Below are positions 1 through 10,312 of a stretch of DNA of 64,000 bases, piece after piece. The DNA is from Trichuris trichiura (taxonomy: Eukaryota > Nematoda > Enoplea > Trichinellida > Trichuridae). Both the position numbers and the translations under genes were made by a program. The notes under the pieces were generated by a model. It was not told the origin of the DNA, ran no database searches, and saw only the letters and a program-made list of their open reading frames with translations. Numbering within the stretch: position 1 is the first letter of the stretch; every line of letters starts with the position of its first letter. The DNA lies in assembly GCA_037903355.1 (NCBI GenBank), contig JBAJFE010000001.1, forward strand, positions 682,001 through 746,000. Reading direction: 5' to 3'.

Positions 1-2308
1 TGTATGTTGAGCATCTCCCTAAGTTGACCGAAATTTGACATGTTGGTTGGCCCGGACGTAAATAAGCACAACGACAACCTCTACAAGTTGGCCATTTCCG
101 TAAGTGGGAAGTTGAGCGCTTTAGTTGTGACGTGGTACATGGACGCAACGCTAGTTTGCTCGCTGTAAGTTGACCATATCAGTCTGCTTTGTGTCAGTCG
201 CTAGCAGCTGTTAATCGTCAGTGGCTGAATGTGCTATCTGTTACTCCACATAACAAATTTTTTCATTACTGTTCATTGCAGATTCATGAAGAAAGAACCA
301 ATTACGTTGCCTTGGAGATGATTTCTTTATGCTTGCTGGTGCAGCTTGCGCTTTTCTCGTTTACACGACCTCCCACCTAGGCGTCGACAGCATTATCCCA
401 TGGAGAGAAATGTGCCGAATCGAGCCTACTTGTATTCTTTCGCGTCGAGCTCAATTCTATTGATTCGCTTTGCTGTATCCGTGCAGGAGATGGCATTAAC
501 GTGTCTTGACGAGTAGAAGTATCCCGACTTAGGCAGTAATAGCTACGAAGCTGGTTACAGTTTGCACTATGGGCAAACGGAAGCATCAAGAGAGTTGACA
601 CTGAAGGAAAAGTGCAACTTATTCGCTTTCTCGAAACCAACAGTCAAAGGAAGACAGCGGAACAGTTCCATGTCAGCAAGAGACTAGCGTTAGCAACATC
701 CAGTGATGTAAACGTCAGTACATCGAAAGATATGATTAGGAAAGCGGAGGCACGCCGCGGAAAAGCAGAAGAATCTCCCTTGACCAAGTCAGTGAAGAAG
801 CGTTAGGTTGGTTTAAGCAAATGAGAGTAGCTAATGTACGGATCTCTGGCCCGATGAGCCAGGAAATTGCTAGAAGATTCGCCGTGGAATTCGGGTTGAC
901 AGGTTTCCAAGCATCAAGCGGTTGGCCTGAGAAGTTCAAGCTCTGTCATAAAATCTCCCAGAAAGTCTTATGCGAGAAATCTAGCGAAGTTCTCATCCAC
1001 GTTTTGGAAGACTTCATCGCGAAGTTTCATTATTTCACCAGTGGCTTCAGGGAAGAAGACATTTTCAATGCTGATGAATGTGGCTCGTTCTTCAAGGCTA
1101 AGTATGATAGAAGCTTTGTACTAAAAGGCGACAAATGAAAAAGCGGGAAGCCCTCTGAGGAAAGCTTTACTGTGATTCTTTGTGCTAGTGCAACTGTGGA
1201 GAAGTTGAAACCATTGGTCATTGGTAAGTCAGCGAGACCCCACGCATTTAGGAACTTGAGACCTGACGATCTCCCTGTCACTTGGAGATCAAATAAATGC
1301 GCCTGGATGACAGTCACCATGTTCGAGGAGTAGGTAAGAAGCGTCGATCTACAGATAAAGCGGATGAAGCGTTCCATCTTACTGGTAGTTAACAATTGTT
1401 AGAGCCATCTCGCGTGAGGCACCTCATCAACGTCACATTGAAATTTCTGCCTCCAAACACTTCCTTAAAACCCTAGCATCTAGATGAAGGAGTAATCAAC
1501 ACATTTAAGGCGAAATACAGGATCCAGCTTTTTCAATGGGTCATTAGCAAAGCAGAAGTCACTAGCTCGACAGTGGGAGCGATTTTGATTGCTGCGTCCA
1601 TTAATGCTTTGAATGCCGTACTTTGGATAGCTCTTCCTGGAATCTGGTTCAGCCGGAGGCAATAAGGAATTGTTTCAGGAGAGCCAGATTCGTCAGAGAC
1701 CAAGAAAATGATGTTGAGCTCCGACCTGATAGTCCGGCACGAGGCAGAGATTGAAGGAGTAAATTTCGAAGTTTTCTTTGCAATAGATGATGAGTTGGCC
1801 ACTTCTACCGTACCCAACCCACACGCAATTTTCCAATCTATACTAGCCGAAGCGGGAATAAGCGTAGAAGCAAGTAGCGCAGGAGATGACGCAGAAGAGG
1901 AAAGCGACAATGAGACGGAAATGGTACAAAAGCTGAAGAAAGAGGACATCAGGCGCATGGTAGCACAGCTGAGGTGTTTTGCTGCTGAAAAATGCCCAAA
2001 GATGCTGAGCGAGGTAGCCAGCACAGAGGCTGCCCTTACCGCTTATGTTTGTAGTAAGAAGTAGCACCAGACTAGAATTGACACCTTTTTCAGCAAGCAT
2101 TGTAGCCCCTGTAAAACCTTGTGGATGATTTTACAATATTATTTTTGTGCATCTCACCATTTAACAGACCTCCAATAGATGCTGTGCAACAAAAAGTTGC
2201 GTACAGATACTAATCTATTCAGCCGAGTCCCTTATACCCAGAACCTCCCTTTGTTGACCAGTTGTCTCCAGTCCATTGAGTGGTCAACTTACGGAGGTTC
2301 AACGGCAG
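1..2308 (+). mobile_element. pogo/Tigger-type DNA transposon, copy A (left end cut by window)
   Basis: The stretch aligns by eye along its length with the complete copy at 57741-60074. The window opens about 30 bases inside that copy's left terminus, so the left terminal repeat is missing. The right end reads as a run containing GAGGTTCAAC close to a TA at 2309-2310, matching the end of copy B apart from a few extra bases. The interior carries a broken transposase of the Tigger/Jerky (CENP-B-like) family. Known members insert at TA and move by a DDD/DDE transposase. This copy has many frame breaks and is very likely dead. Confidence 0.8.
570..2064 (+). pseudogene. Tigger/CENP-B-type transposase pseudogene, copy A
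   Basis: Decayed transposase. An N-terminal helix-turn-helix remnant lies near 595-700 (LIRFLETNSQRKTAEQFHVS). A CENP-B-type DNA-binding segment follows at 821-950 (ISGPMSQEIARRFAVEFG). The first catalytic Asp lies in FNADECGSFFKA near 1060-1095. The middle of the DDE domain is scrambled by frameshifts between 1138 and 1700. The last open part, 1708-2064, is an acidic C-terminal tail (DDAEEESDNETEMVQKLKKE) also seen in the copy at 57.7-60.1 kb. No single frame spans the gene, so no functional protein is expected. Family assignment is firm; exact ends are approximate. Confidence 0.75.
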
Positions 2309-2310
2309 TA

Positions 2311-4802
2311 GTTGCCACATTTCTTGTAAAAACAAAGAATGGAATACAACTTCATTATTTTGAATGCAGCTTACTCCTACTTAAAACGGTTACTGTTTCA
2401 ACAGCGCACTCACTGACTGTTTTGTTAACTCTGTACAGCTAACAACTTTCGCGATATGAACACCACTGGCAACAGTGAATTCCTTATTCTTTCTAGCGTT
2501 CCTAATGAAACCTTTATTAGCATGAAATCCTCAGCTTTAATATGCAGCTGTACAATCTGCCTGACAGGTTAAGTTTAAAATATCATTGTATGCTGTTTGC
2601 TAAAAAGTAACTGGCATGCACTGAAAAGTATTCCACTTCCTGTACAACAGAAGTAAATGAGTGAATGCTTGAGAATAGCATCCAGATGAACTGACGCATT
2701 ATTTGAGCACTTGAACATACGCAAGCATTAGAGCTTGCATTTCCTCTCCACTTTGTTTTCCCATAATTTTCACACTGCAATGGGTTCAACGGTGCTTTGT
2801 ATGGGAAAGATGTTTCTGAAAATGGACTAAATTTCAGTGATTTAACGACAGTTCTCTCTTACATTAATAATTCAACGTTGAGTGAAAGCCCCAAAGCTGT
2901 CATTAGGTGTGAACTGGTCTAAGCGAAACAACTGTCAATTTCTGAATGCATTGAAGATCTCATCCTATATCGATTAATGTATAGTCGATTTGCCCGTGTA
3001 TGCAAAATCAATGAACTTGTCAATTGTCTGAAATTGAACAGAGCTCTCTACATTTTATTTCATGAGAGAAAGCTGTGATGAATGGAACGACGGCTAAGGT
3101 ATCTCCCCTCATTGTCGAAGGATGGATTGGACGAATTGAATGGATGGATGGATTGAAGGATGGCTGAAGCATCTCACCTTATTGTTTATCAATTTCAACG
3201 GACGTTTAATAAAAAAGATTAACAGAAGATGACTACATTTAGAATGGCACCGGTAGGTGTTGTCAAGTTTCTGACTGAAACGCGAAGAGATGAATTGCGT
3301 AACTGGTCAGAGTACGCAACAGCAGGTACAGCAATCCCATTTGTGAAGACGCGCAATTCAGCAAACCAGAAAAGGCTTAGTATGGCTTTCAGGAAGTGTA
3401 CCAGTAGCCTTGAGAGGCTAAGCTACCCCTCTTTACAGAAGTTGTAAAATAAAAAGGTAATCAAATGAACAACTGCTTTCCCATAGGGCAACGAACGATT
3501 ATTAGAAAAAAGTGCAGAACGCAGCTAATTCTGGTCGTAGCTTTCGGTGAGCTTTCCGGAAAAAAAGGGGAAAACGATGGAAAGATATATAAAGTAAAAA
3601 CAATATATCGCATTACGCAACACCCAATTTTTAAGTACCGGATGTTTTATCATGGGTTAACACTGATTCACTCCTGTTTTCATTTTTAACTATATCCATT
3701 TATTCTTTTCTCTTTAATATTTGCAAGTCAAAAAAGAAGTACCACACTAGCAAATGGATGAGCGCTTATTGGTGAAAAAAACAACTTACGGTTCACCATG
3801 GGATCTGAACTTACGTAAAGCACATTCTTCGTCATCAGCGAAGTTGGATTATGATGAGTCATGGTGACATAGGAGTATATATGTTGTAAGAGCATAAAGG
3901 CAGCATAGGGGTCAATCTTATGTGAAGCTGTAGTAGAACTTAGCAGAAGTACAAGCGACATCTCACTGATTTCCACACCCACGTCGTCGTAGTGTTGTAT
4001 TGATGCGATAGTTTACTATTCTTCAGATGGAGTTTGTTTTCATGAGAGACTAGTCTTTTTTCTAAATGTTTAGTTTAGAAATAGGTGCCCAAACATAAGC
4101 TCCAAAAACTGCTACCACTGCATGCTAAGACATAATACAGCAAAAACTCAATTATCGGAAGTAATTGTTGCAAGGTATAATTCCGATGACGAAAAATTCC
4201 GATAATAAGGGTTTTTATCAGTTTTGCTTAGTCTGCAAGCATTCTATCCTGTACTCCTTGAAGAGCAGCTCATGCAAGCATCAGCTCAGTTATATTTAAA
4301 TCGTACGATTTCAACAAAAGGTGTATGAGAACACTTGCGCCAAGAACGAAGGCTTCGATTCACTGAACTGCATACTGATGTAAGCGAGAATACGATGAAG
4401 GAGAATCGCGTTAGGAAAAACAGTGCTTCCTTATATAAGGCTTGAGGATCCCATTAGCGGGGTCACTGAGTTCACTTTGAATGACCGCTATCGCAATGTC
4501 CATCGCTAATCTGTGCCACGCCCTGTTCACGCCCAAACTGCCCTGCTCCCATCGGTTCTCAATTGAGTGACTACATGCCGCAGTCGATCTCGCCACAGAC
4601 GCTGGTCACTGCAACGAATAACGGGCGTCCGCAAATGAGTCACACTCTCCCCCGATCTTTATGATCACACCAGTCGAGGAAGCGTGCTCCGCGAACACTT
4701 GTAGACCACCTGAGACCATCATGGGCTGTTCCCGTGCCCTGCTCCATGTCGTCCGGTCGCTCTACGTTCTGCCGAGGGAAGTGAATGATCAGGTTGTCGC
4801 GT
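2311..4802. other. Non-coding stretch, no gene recognised
   Basis: Between the Tigger copy and the tandem repeat array only short, unconvincing open frames occur and none resembles a known protein. A few short GGATGGATT-type repeats occur near 3118-3165. I see no RNA gene, no terminal inverted repeats and no long open frame. Confidence 0.5.
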
Positions 4803-6111
4803 GACGTCGTGTCGTGTGCGACACCTACGTCGCTTCTACACACGGAACGATAAGCTGTGATGGACTAGACGCGGAAGACCAACGAAGTGCTATTGCGATT
4901 CCGGAGCTGTAGAGCTGGAGGTAGTCGGGGCCAAGAGGAAGGAACACAAAATCAAGCAATGCTTCTGAGAACTGCTGGCAGAAGGGCGCACAGGAATGCC
5001 ACAAACTGCGGGCAGCCTCGAAGGGTGATTGAGGAATATGGAATTCCCAGCTGCGCCGGACGGTAAAGAAGTTAGCTTTTCTGAGAGGGAACACTGGGGT
5101 ACTTTCGAAGCACACGGGCGTCTGCGTAGTCAATTTACGAGCAAAGATGTTCCCTGGATGGAGGAAGCGGAACTCTGCCTTAGTTGTTTCACTCATACAG
5201 AGAGTTTATTCAACCATCAGCGCTCAAGGAATGTTGACACAACGCTCGCTGTGCGGCTGTGCAAAGCTCGAAATACTGGGCATGCGGGAGTGGACCATTC
5301 TCACGCAAATATGATTTAAGGTCGTCCGCGGTGGGTTAAGTTTCCAGTTTTTGTGGTGCTTTTCCAGGGAAAAAAGAAGCGAAATCGTTAGCCGCAGCAG
5401 CGCACTCAAAGATGTTTAGCGCTCGGTAGGGGATAAACCCCACGCTGATGGTCGAAAAGGAGCTTTACAACTTTCATAAAGACGTGGGAAGGTGCCATGT
5501 ACCGTGGAAAACGGGGCAGGAGTTACGCAAATTCCCTCGGGAAGAGATGACTTCGCAGAGCCGTACCCTCCCGTTCTCACATTATCCGTTTTGGGTGTAG
5601 AGGAAAAGAAAGCTTACTCTTGTCTGCATGCGGAAACGGTTGGTTTACCGACAATAGCTGCAAGGACGCACCCTCGATCAGTTGGTCCTTTCTTACATAA
5701 TCTTACCTGCACAGTGAACATCATCTAATTGATCCAGGCCCACCACGCCGTCCAAATGGACGATTACATGTGCATCGTCGTATCCTTCTGTGTAGCAGCA
5801 TGGCTCCTTTAGAACTAGTGGGCCCACGCTAGATGCTAAGAACGGAATGGTGTTCTCAATTGGAACAAAATGTGGGTCCCGGCATGATCTGGACGTGTGG
5901 ACGACATTGGTGAGCCTTGGTGAAAACTGTGTGGTGCTCAGGGAATGAGGCCAGCTACCCTTGCGTCTTCCTTTTAGCACGGTGCATATAAAAAACAATT
6001 ATCCGACGTGTGCTGCCGAGAGAACGTCAGCGAACGGTTGTGCCAATTCTGGAGGTCGATAGCGCACAGGAGAGTTTGTGAAATTACTCAAACTTTAGGC
6101 TAGCGTCGGAT
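4803..6111. repeat. Tandem unit 1 (1309 bp)
   Basis: First recognisable unit of the array; sequence left of 4803 does not match the end of a unit. It carries a minus-strand open frame at 4825-5196 (123 codons) whose central part is shared with the other units, and a plus-strand open frame at 5029-5319 over the same DNA. Confidence 0.75.
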
Positions 6112-7251
6112 GGCGTCGTGTCGTGTGCGACACCTGGTTCGCCTCTACCCACGGAACGATAAGCTGTGACTGACCAAACGCTGTCGACCAAGGAGATACT
6201 ATTGGGTTCGTGAGCTGTAGAGCGGGAGGTCGTCGGAGGCAAGAGGAGGGAGGACAAAATCAAACAATGTTTCTGAAAACTGCTGGCAAACGGGCGCATA
6301 GGAATGCGACAATCTGCTGGCTGCCTCGAAGAGTGATTGAGGAATATGCAATTCCCAGTTGTTTTGAACGGAGTAGAAGTTAGCGTTTCCGAGTGGGAAC
6401 ACTGGTGCCCTTTCGAAGCACGCGGGCGTCTGCGTAGTCAATTTACGAGCAGAATTGTTCCCTGGATGGGGGAAGCGGGTCCCTGCCTGTGTTGTTTTTG
6501 CAGGGAAGCAAGGAAACGAAATCGTTCTGCGCAGCAGCGCACTCAAAGTTTGTTTACCGCTCGGTAGCGGATAACCTTCACAGTGATGGTCGAACAGGAA
6601 CTTCAGGAATTTGATAAACAAGTGGGCAAAAGGAGATGTTCCGTGGAAAACGGGGCAGCAGTTACGCACATTCCCTCGAGAAGAGATGACTTCGGAGAGC
6701 CGTACCCTCCCGTTCTCACATTCTGCATTTTGGGTGTAGAAGAAAACAAAGTTCATTCGTGTCCAGGTAAGGGAACGGTTCATTTATCGGCAATAGTACC
6801 AACGACATGCCCTCCATGAGTTGGTCCTTTTTTACATAATCTTGCCTGCACGGTGAACATCATATAATTGATCCACGGCGGACCACGTCGCCCGAAGGGA
6901 CGATTACATGTCCACCGTTGTATTCTTCTGCGTAGCAGCATCGATCCTTCTCAACTATTGGGCGCACCGTAGAAGCTAAGGACAGAATGGTGCCCATCGC
7001 TGGAAAAAAATGTGGATGCCGCCGAGAGCAGAACGATTGGTCGACATTGGTGAGCCTTGCTCAAAACTGCTTTGTGCTCAGGGGATGAGGCCAGCTACGC
7101 TTGCGTCTTTCTTTTAGCACGGTGCATACACTAAACAATCATCCGTCGTCTGCTGCCCAGAGAACGTTACCGAACGGTTGTGCCAATTCTGGACGTTGTT
7201 AGCGCGTAGGAGAGTGGACGAATTTACTCAAAATTTTGGCTAGTGTCGCCT
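6112..7251. repeat. Tandem unit 2 (1140 bp, internal deletion)
   Basis: Same order of landmarks as unit 1. The segment that in units 1, 3 and 4 contains GAGAGTTTATTCAACCATCAG is absent; the join lies near 6490-6505. The deletion fuses flanking frames, so the minus-strand open frame here is longest (6199-6783, 194 codons). Confidence 0.75.
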
Positions 7252-8560
7252 GACGTTGTCTCGTGTGCGACACCTGCTTTGCGTCTACCCGCGGAACGAT
7301 AAGCTGTGACTGACCAAACGTTGTCGACCAAGGAGATACTATTGGGTCCGTGAGGTGTAGATCGGGAGGTCGTGGGATCCATGACGAAGGAGGACGAAAT
7401 CAAACAATTTTTCTGAAAACTGCTGGCAGAAGGGCGCATAGGAATGCCACAATCTGCGGGGTACCTCGAAGAGTGATTGAGGAATATGCAATTCCCAGTT
7501 GCGCCGAACGGAAAAGAAGTTAGCGTTTCCGGGTGGGAACACTGGAGCCCTTTCGACGCACACGGGCGCCTGCGTAGTAAATTTTTGAGCGGAATTGTTC
7601 CCTGGACGGGGGAAGCGGTTCTCTGCCTTCGTGTTTTCGCTCATATAGAGAGTTTATTCAACCATCAGCGTTCGAAGAATGCCGTCACATCGTCCGCTGT
7701 GCGATTGTGGAAAGGTCGAAATACGGGGCAACCGGAAGTGGACCATTCTCCCAAAAATATGCTCGAAGGTCGTCCGCAGACGGCTTAGTTTCCAGTGCTT
7801 GTGGTGTTTTTGCAGGGAAGGAAAGAAACAAAATCCTTCGCCGTAGCAGCGCGCTCAAAGGTGTTTAGCGCTCGGTAGCGGATAACCTCCACAAAGATGG
7901 TCGAACAGGAACTTTACAAATTTGGTAAAGAAGTGGACAAGAGGCCGTGTTCCATGGAAACGGGGCAGGAGTTACGGACATTCCCTCGATAAGAGATGAC
8001 TTCGCAGATCCCTACCCGCTCGTTCTCACATAATCCATTTTGGGGGTGGAAGAAAACAAAGTTTATTCGTGTCTGCAAATGGGAACGGTTCGTTTATCCA
8101 CAATGCCGGCAACGATGCTCCCTCCATCAGTTGGCCTTTTCTACATAAGCTTGTCTGCGCAGTGAACGTCATATAATTGATCTCGGGGCAACAACGTCGC
8201 CCAAATGGACGATTACGTGTGCATCGTCGTATCCTTCTGCGTTGCATCATCGTCCCTTTTTAACTATTGGGACCACCGTAGAGCGTAAGGACAGAATGGT
8301 GTCCTTGGCTTTAGGGAACTGCGGATGCCGCCCAGATCTGGACGAGTGGACGACATTGGGGAGCCTAGATGAAAACTGCTTGCTGCTGAGTGGATGATGC
8401 CAGCTACACTTGCGTCTTCCTTTTTGCACGGTGCGTACATTAAACATGTATCCGTCGCCTGCTGCCGAGAGAAAGTTACGGAACGGTTGTGCCAATTCTG
8501 GACGTCGTTAGCGCATAGGAGAGTGGACGAAATTGCTCAAAATTTAGGCCAGTGCCGCCT
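7252..8560. repeat. Tandem unit 3 (1309 bp)
   Basis: Same length as unit 1, with scattered substitutions. The shared minus-strand open frame spans 7339-7644 (101 codons); a plus-strand frame of 103 codons covers 7477-7788. Confidence 0.75.
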
Positions 8561-9592
8561 GACGTCGTGTCGTGTGCGGCACCTGCTTCGCTTCTACCCA
8601 CGGAACGATAAGCTGACTGGCCACACGCGGAAGACCAACTAGATACCAGTGCGGTTCCAGAGCTGTAGAGCTGGTGGTCAGCGGAGCCATGAGGAAAGAG
8701 GACGAAATCAAACAATCTTTCTGAAAACTGCTTGCTGACGGGCGCATAGGAATGCCACAAACTGCGGGCTGCCTCGAAGAGTGATTCAGGGATATGCAAC
8801 TGCCAGTTGCGCCGAGCGGAAAAGAAGTTAGCGTTTCCGGGTGGGAACACTAGTGCCCTTTCGACGCACGGAGCAGCAGCGTAGTCAATCAAGGAGCAGA
8901 GTTGTTCCCTGGACGGAGGAAGCGGGTCTCCACCTTCGTGTTTTCAGTCATATAGAGGTTTTATTCAACCATCAGCGCTCGAAGAATGCCGACACATCTT
9001 TGGCAGCGCGTCTGTGCAAAGCTCGATATACGGCGCAAGCGGAAGTGGACCATTTTCGCAAGAATATGCTCTAAGGTCGTCCGCGGTGGGTTCAGTTTCC
9101 TGTGCTTGTGGTGTTCTTGCTGGGAAGGAAAGAAACGAAATGGTTCGCGGCAGCAGCGCAGTCAAAGATGTTTAGCGGCCGGTAGCGGATAGTTTTCCCG
9201 GCGAGGGTCGAACCGGAACTTTACAAATTTGATAAGCAAGTAGGCAAGAAGCCATGTTAAGTGGAAAACGGGGCAGGGGTTACGTACATTCCCTCGATAA
9301 GAGATGACTTCGCAGAGTCGTACCTTCCGTTCTCACGTTATCCATTTTGCGAGCAGAAGAAAACAAAGTTTATTCGTGTCTGCATACGGGAACGATTCGT
9401 TTATAGACAGCAGCGGCAACGACGCGCCCTCCATCAGCTGGTTCTTTTTTACATAATCTTGCCTGCACAGTGAACACCATATAATTGATCCAAGGCGCAC
9501 CGCGTCGCCCAAATGGATGATTACATGTGCGTTGTCGTATCCTTGTCCGTAGCAGCGTCGTTAGTTGTTTACTATTGGGCCCACGCTAGAGG
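8561..9592. repeat. Tandem unit 4, interrupted by an LTR
   Basis: Follows the unit order for about 1,030 bases up to GGGCCCACGCTAGA (9577-9590). At the matching place unit 1 continues into TGCTAAGAACGG, but here the sequence passes into the LTR of the minus-strand retrotransposon. The rest of the unit is not found to the right of that element. The minus-strand frame is open at 8476-8892. Confidence 0.75.
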
Positions 9593-9905
9593 TGCAGTAA
9601 ACGCAGTTGACAAACACACGCAAAAAGGGTCGTCAAACACTTTATTGTACCGACACAACCTGAATCTCTCAGCCTTCCGCGGGTGCTCATTATATACTCT
9701 TTATTCTGGCGGGGGCTGAGCGTCACTTCGTGGGCGAGGTGACGTCTGACGCACGTTTCCGGTGACCGCCCGCGCGTCCTGATAGCTATTTCCTGTGACT
9801 ACCCTGCGTGAATCACTATCAAGGTCTGCCCTGCAGGGATCGTCGCTTTCACCGCCCGTCGTGCAGGGGGCGGTTTCCGTAATTCCTGTCGCGCTTTTCG
9901 TCACA
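9593..9905 (-). repeat. 3' LTR of the minus-strand retrotransposon
   Basis: Matches 13634-13955 in the same orientation. On the plus strand it starts TGCAGTAAACGCAG and ends TCACA. The neighbouring purine run at 9906-9915 (minus strand) confirms this as the 3' LTR and fixes its inner border. About one position in eight differs from the other LTR over the first 80 bases. Confidence 0.8.
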
Positions 9906-10312
9906 CTCCTCCCTGATGTGCAATCACACTGTGGGCAGCGTCGTGGGCGGTGGATCCTTGCCGAGCGACGCAGCACAGTTAGCGATGGTTCTGCCACCTG
10001 CTCTGTACTGGGACTGTCCTGGAGGTGGTCTTCCGCTGTAACAATGAACGGAGTCGTGTCTTGCTCCGTAGTTGGCACGCGCGTGCGAGTCTGGCCCATG
10101 ACATCGCTATCAGTGTTCCGACCTAGAGTGGTTCGTTGGCTTTGGATTCCCGTTCGGCGTCGAATATCTCGGATGTGTCGTGGCATTCCATTGACTTCGA
10201 CCGCTTGATCCGAGATGGTCCGCGTTACGACTCCGCTGTCGTATCGGTAATCGCATCGTCTTCCACCGCCGGGCCTTACCCAGACAGTGTCACCGACGTT
10301 GTAGGGGCACAT
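9701..10312 (-). CDS. C-terminal pol extension in a second frame
   Basis: Open frame of 203 codons that overlaps the end of the main Gag-Pol frame by 37 nt and runs into the 3' LTR. It begins MCPYNVGDTVWVRPGGGRR. A VGDTVWVRP-type segment normally follows the integrase core in LTR elements (the GPY/F-like C-terminal domain), so this is probably the end of the same polyprotein, one frame away. The rest is Ser/Thr/Arg-rich and unlike anything I recognise. Either a frameshift mutation or programmed frameshifting near 10300 would explain the arrangement; the sequence alone does not decide. Confidence 0.6.
   Translation of the reverse strand: MCPYNVGDTVWVRPGGGRRCDYRYDSGVVTRTISDQAVEVNGMPRHIRDIRRRTGIQSQRTTLGRNTDSDVMGQTRTRVPTTEQDTTPFIVTAEDHLQDSPSTEQVAEPSLTVLRRSARIHRPRRCPQCDCTSGRSVTKSATGITETAPCTTGGESDDPCRADLDSDSRRVVTGNSYQDARAVTGNVRQTSPRPRSDAQPPPE
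9906..9915 (-). promoter_or_regulatory. Polypurine tract next to the 3' LTR
   Basis: On the minus strand the bases just before the LTR are GGGAGGAG, followed directly by TGTGACG of the LTR. A purine run at this position is the usual plus-strand primer site of LTR elements and supports the LTR border. Confidence 0.55.

Larger units (their letters stand above)
4803..9592. repeat. Tandem array of four ~1.3-kb units
   Basis: A landmark starting GACGTCGTGTCGTGTGCGAC and followed by ACGGAACGATAAGCTG recurs at 4803, 6112, 7252 and 8561. The spacing is 1309, 1140 and 1309 bp. The other landmarks follow in the same order in each unit: GAGGAATATGgAATTCCCAG, GGAAAACGGGGCAG with ATTCCCTCG, and GTGCCAATTCTGGA. 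Unit 2 lacks about 169 bp. Unit 4 is broken off by the LTR at 9593. Similar but clearly diverged units suggest an old tandem amplification. Function unknown; a satellite, a spacer array or a decayed element are all possible. Confidence 0.85.

Noticed and set aside
4803..9592. CRISPR array or rRNA spacer
   Set aside because: Units are over 1.1 kb without short repeat-spacer structure, and no rRNA sequence is recognisable nearby.
9795..10208. 137-codon plus-strand frame in the LTR element
   Set aside because: Lies antisense to the pol tail and LTR; no family resemblance; a shadow of the minus-strand frame.
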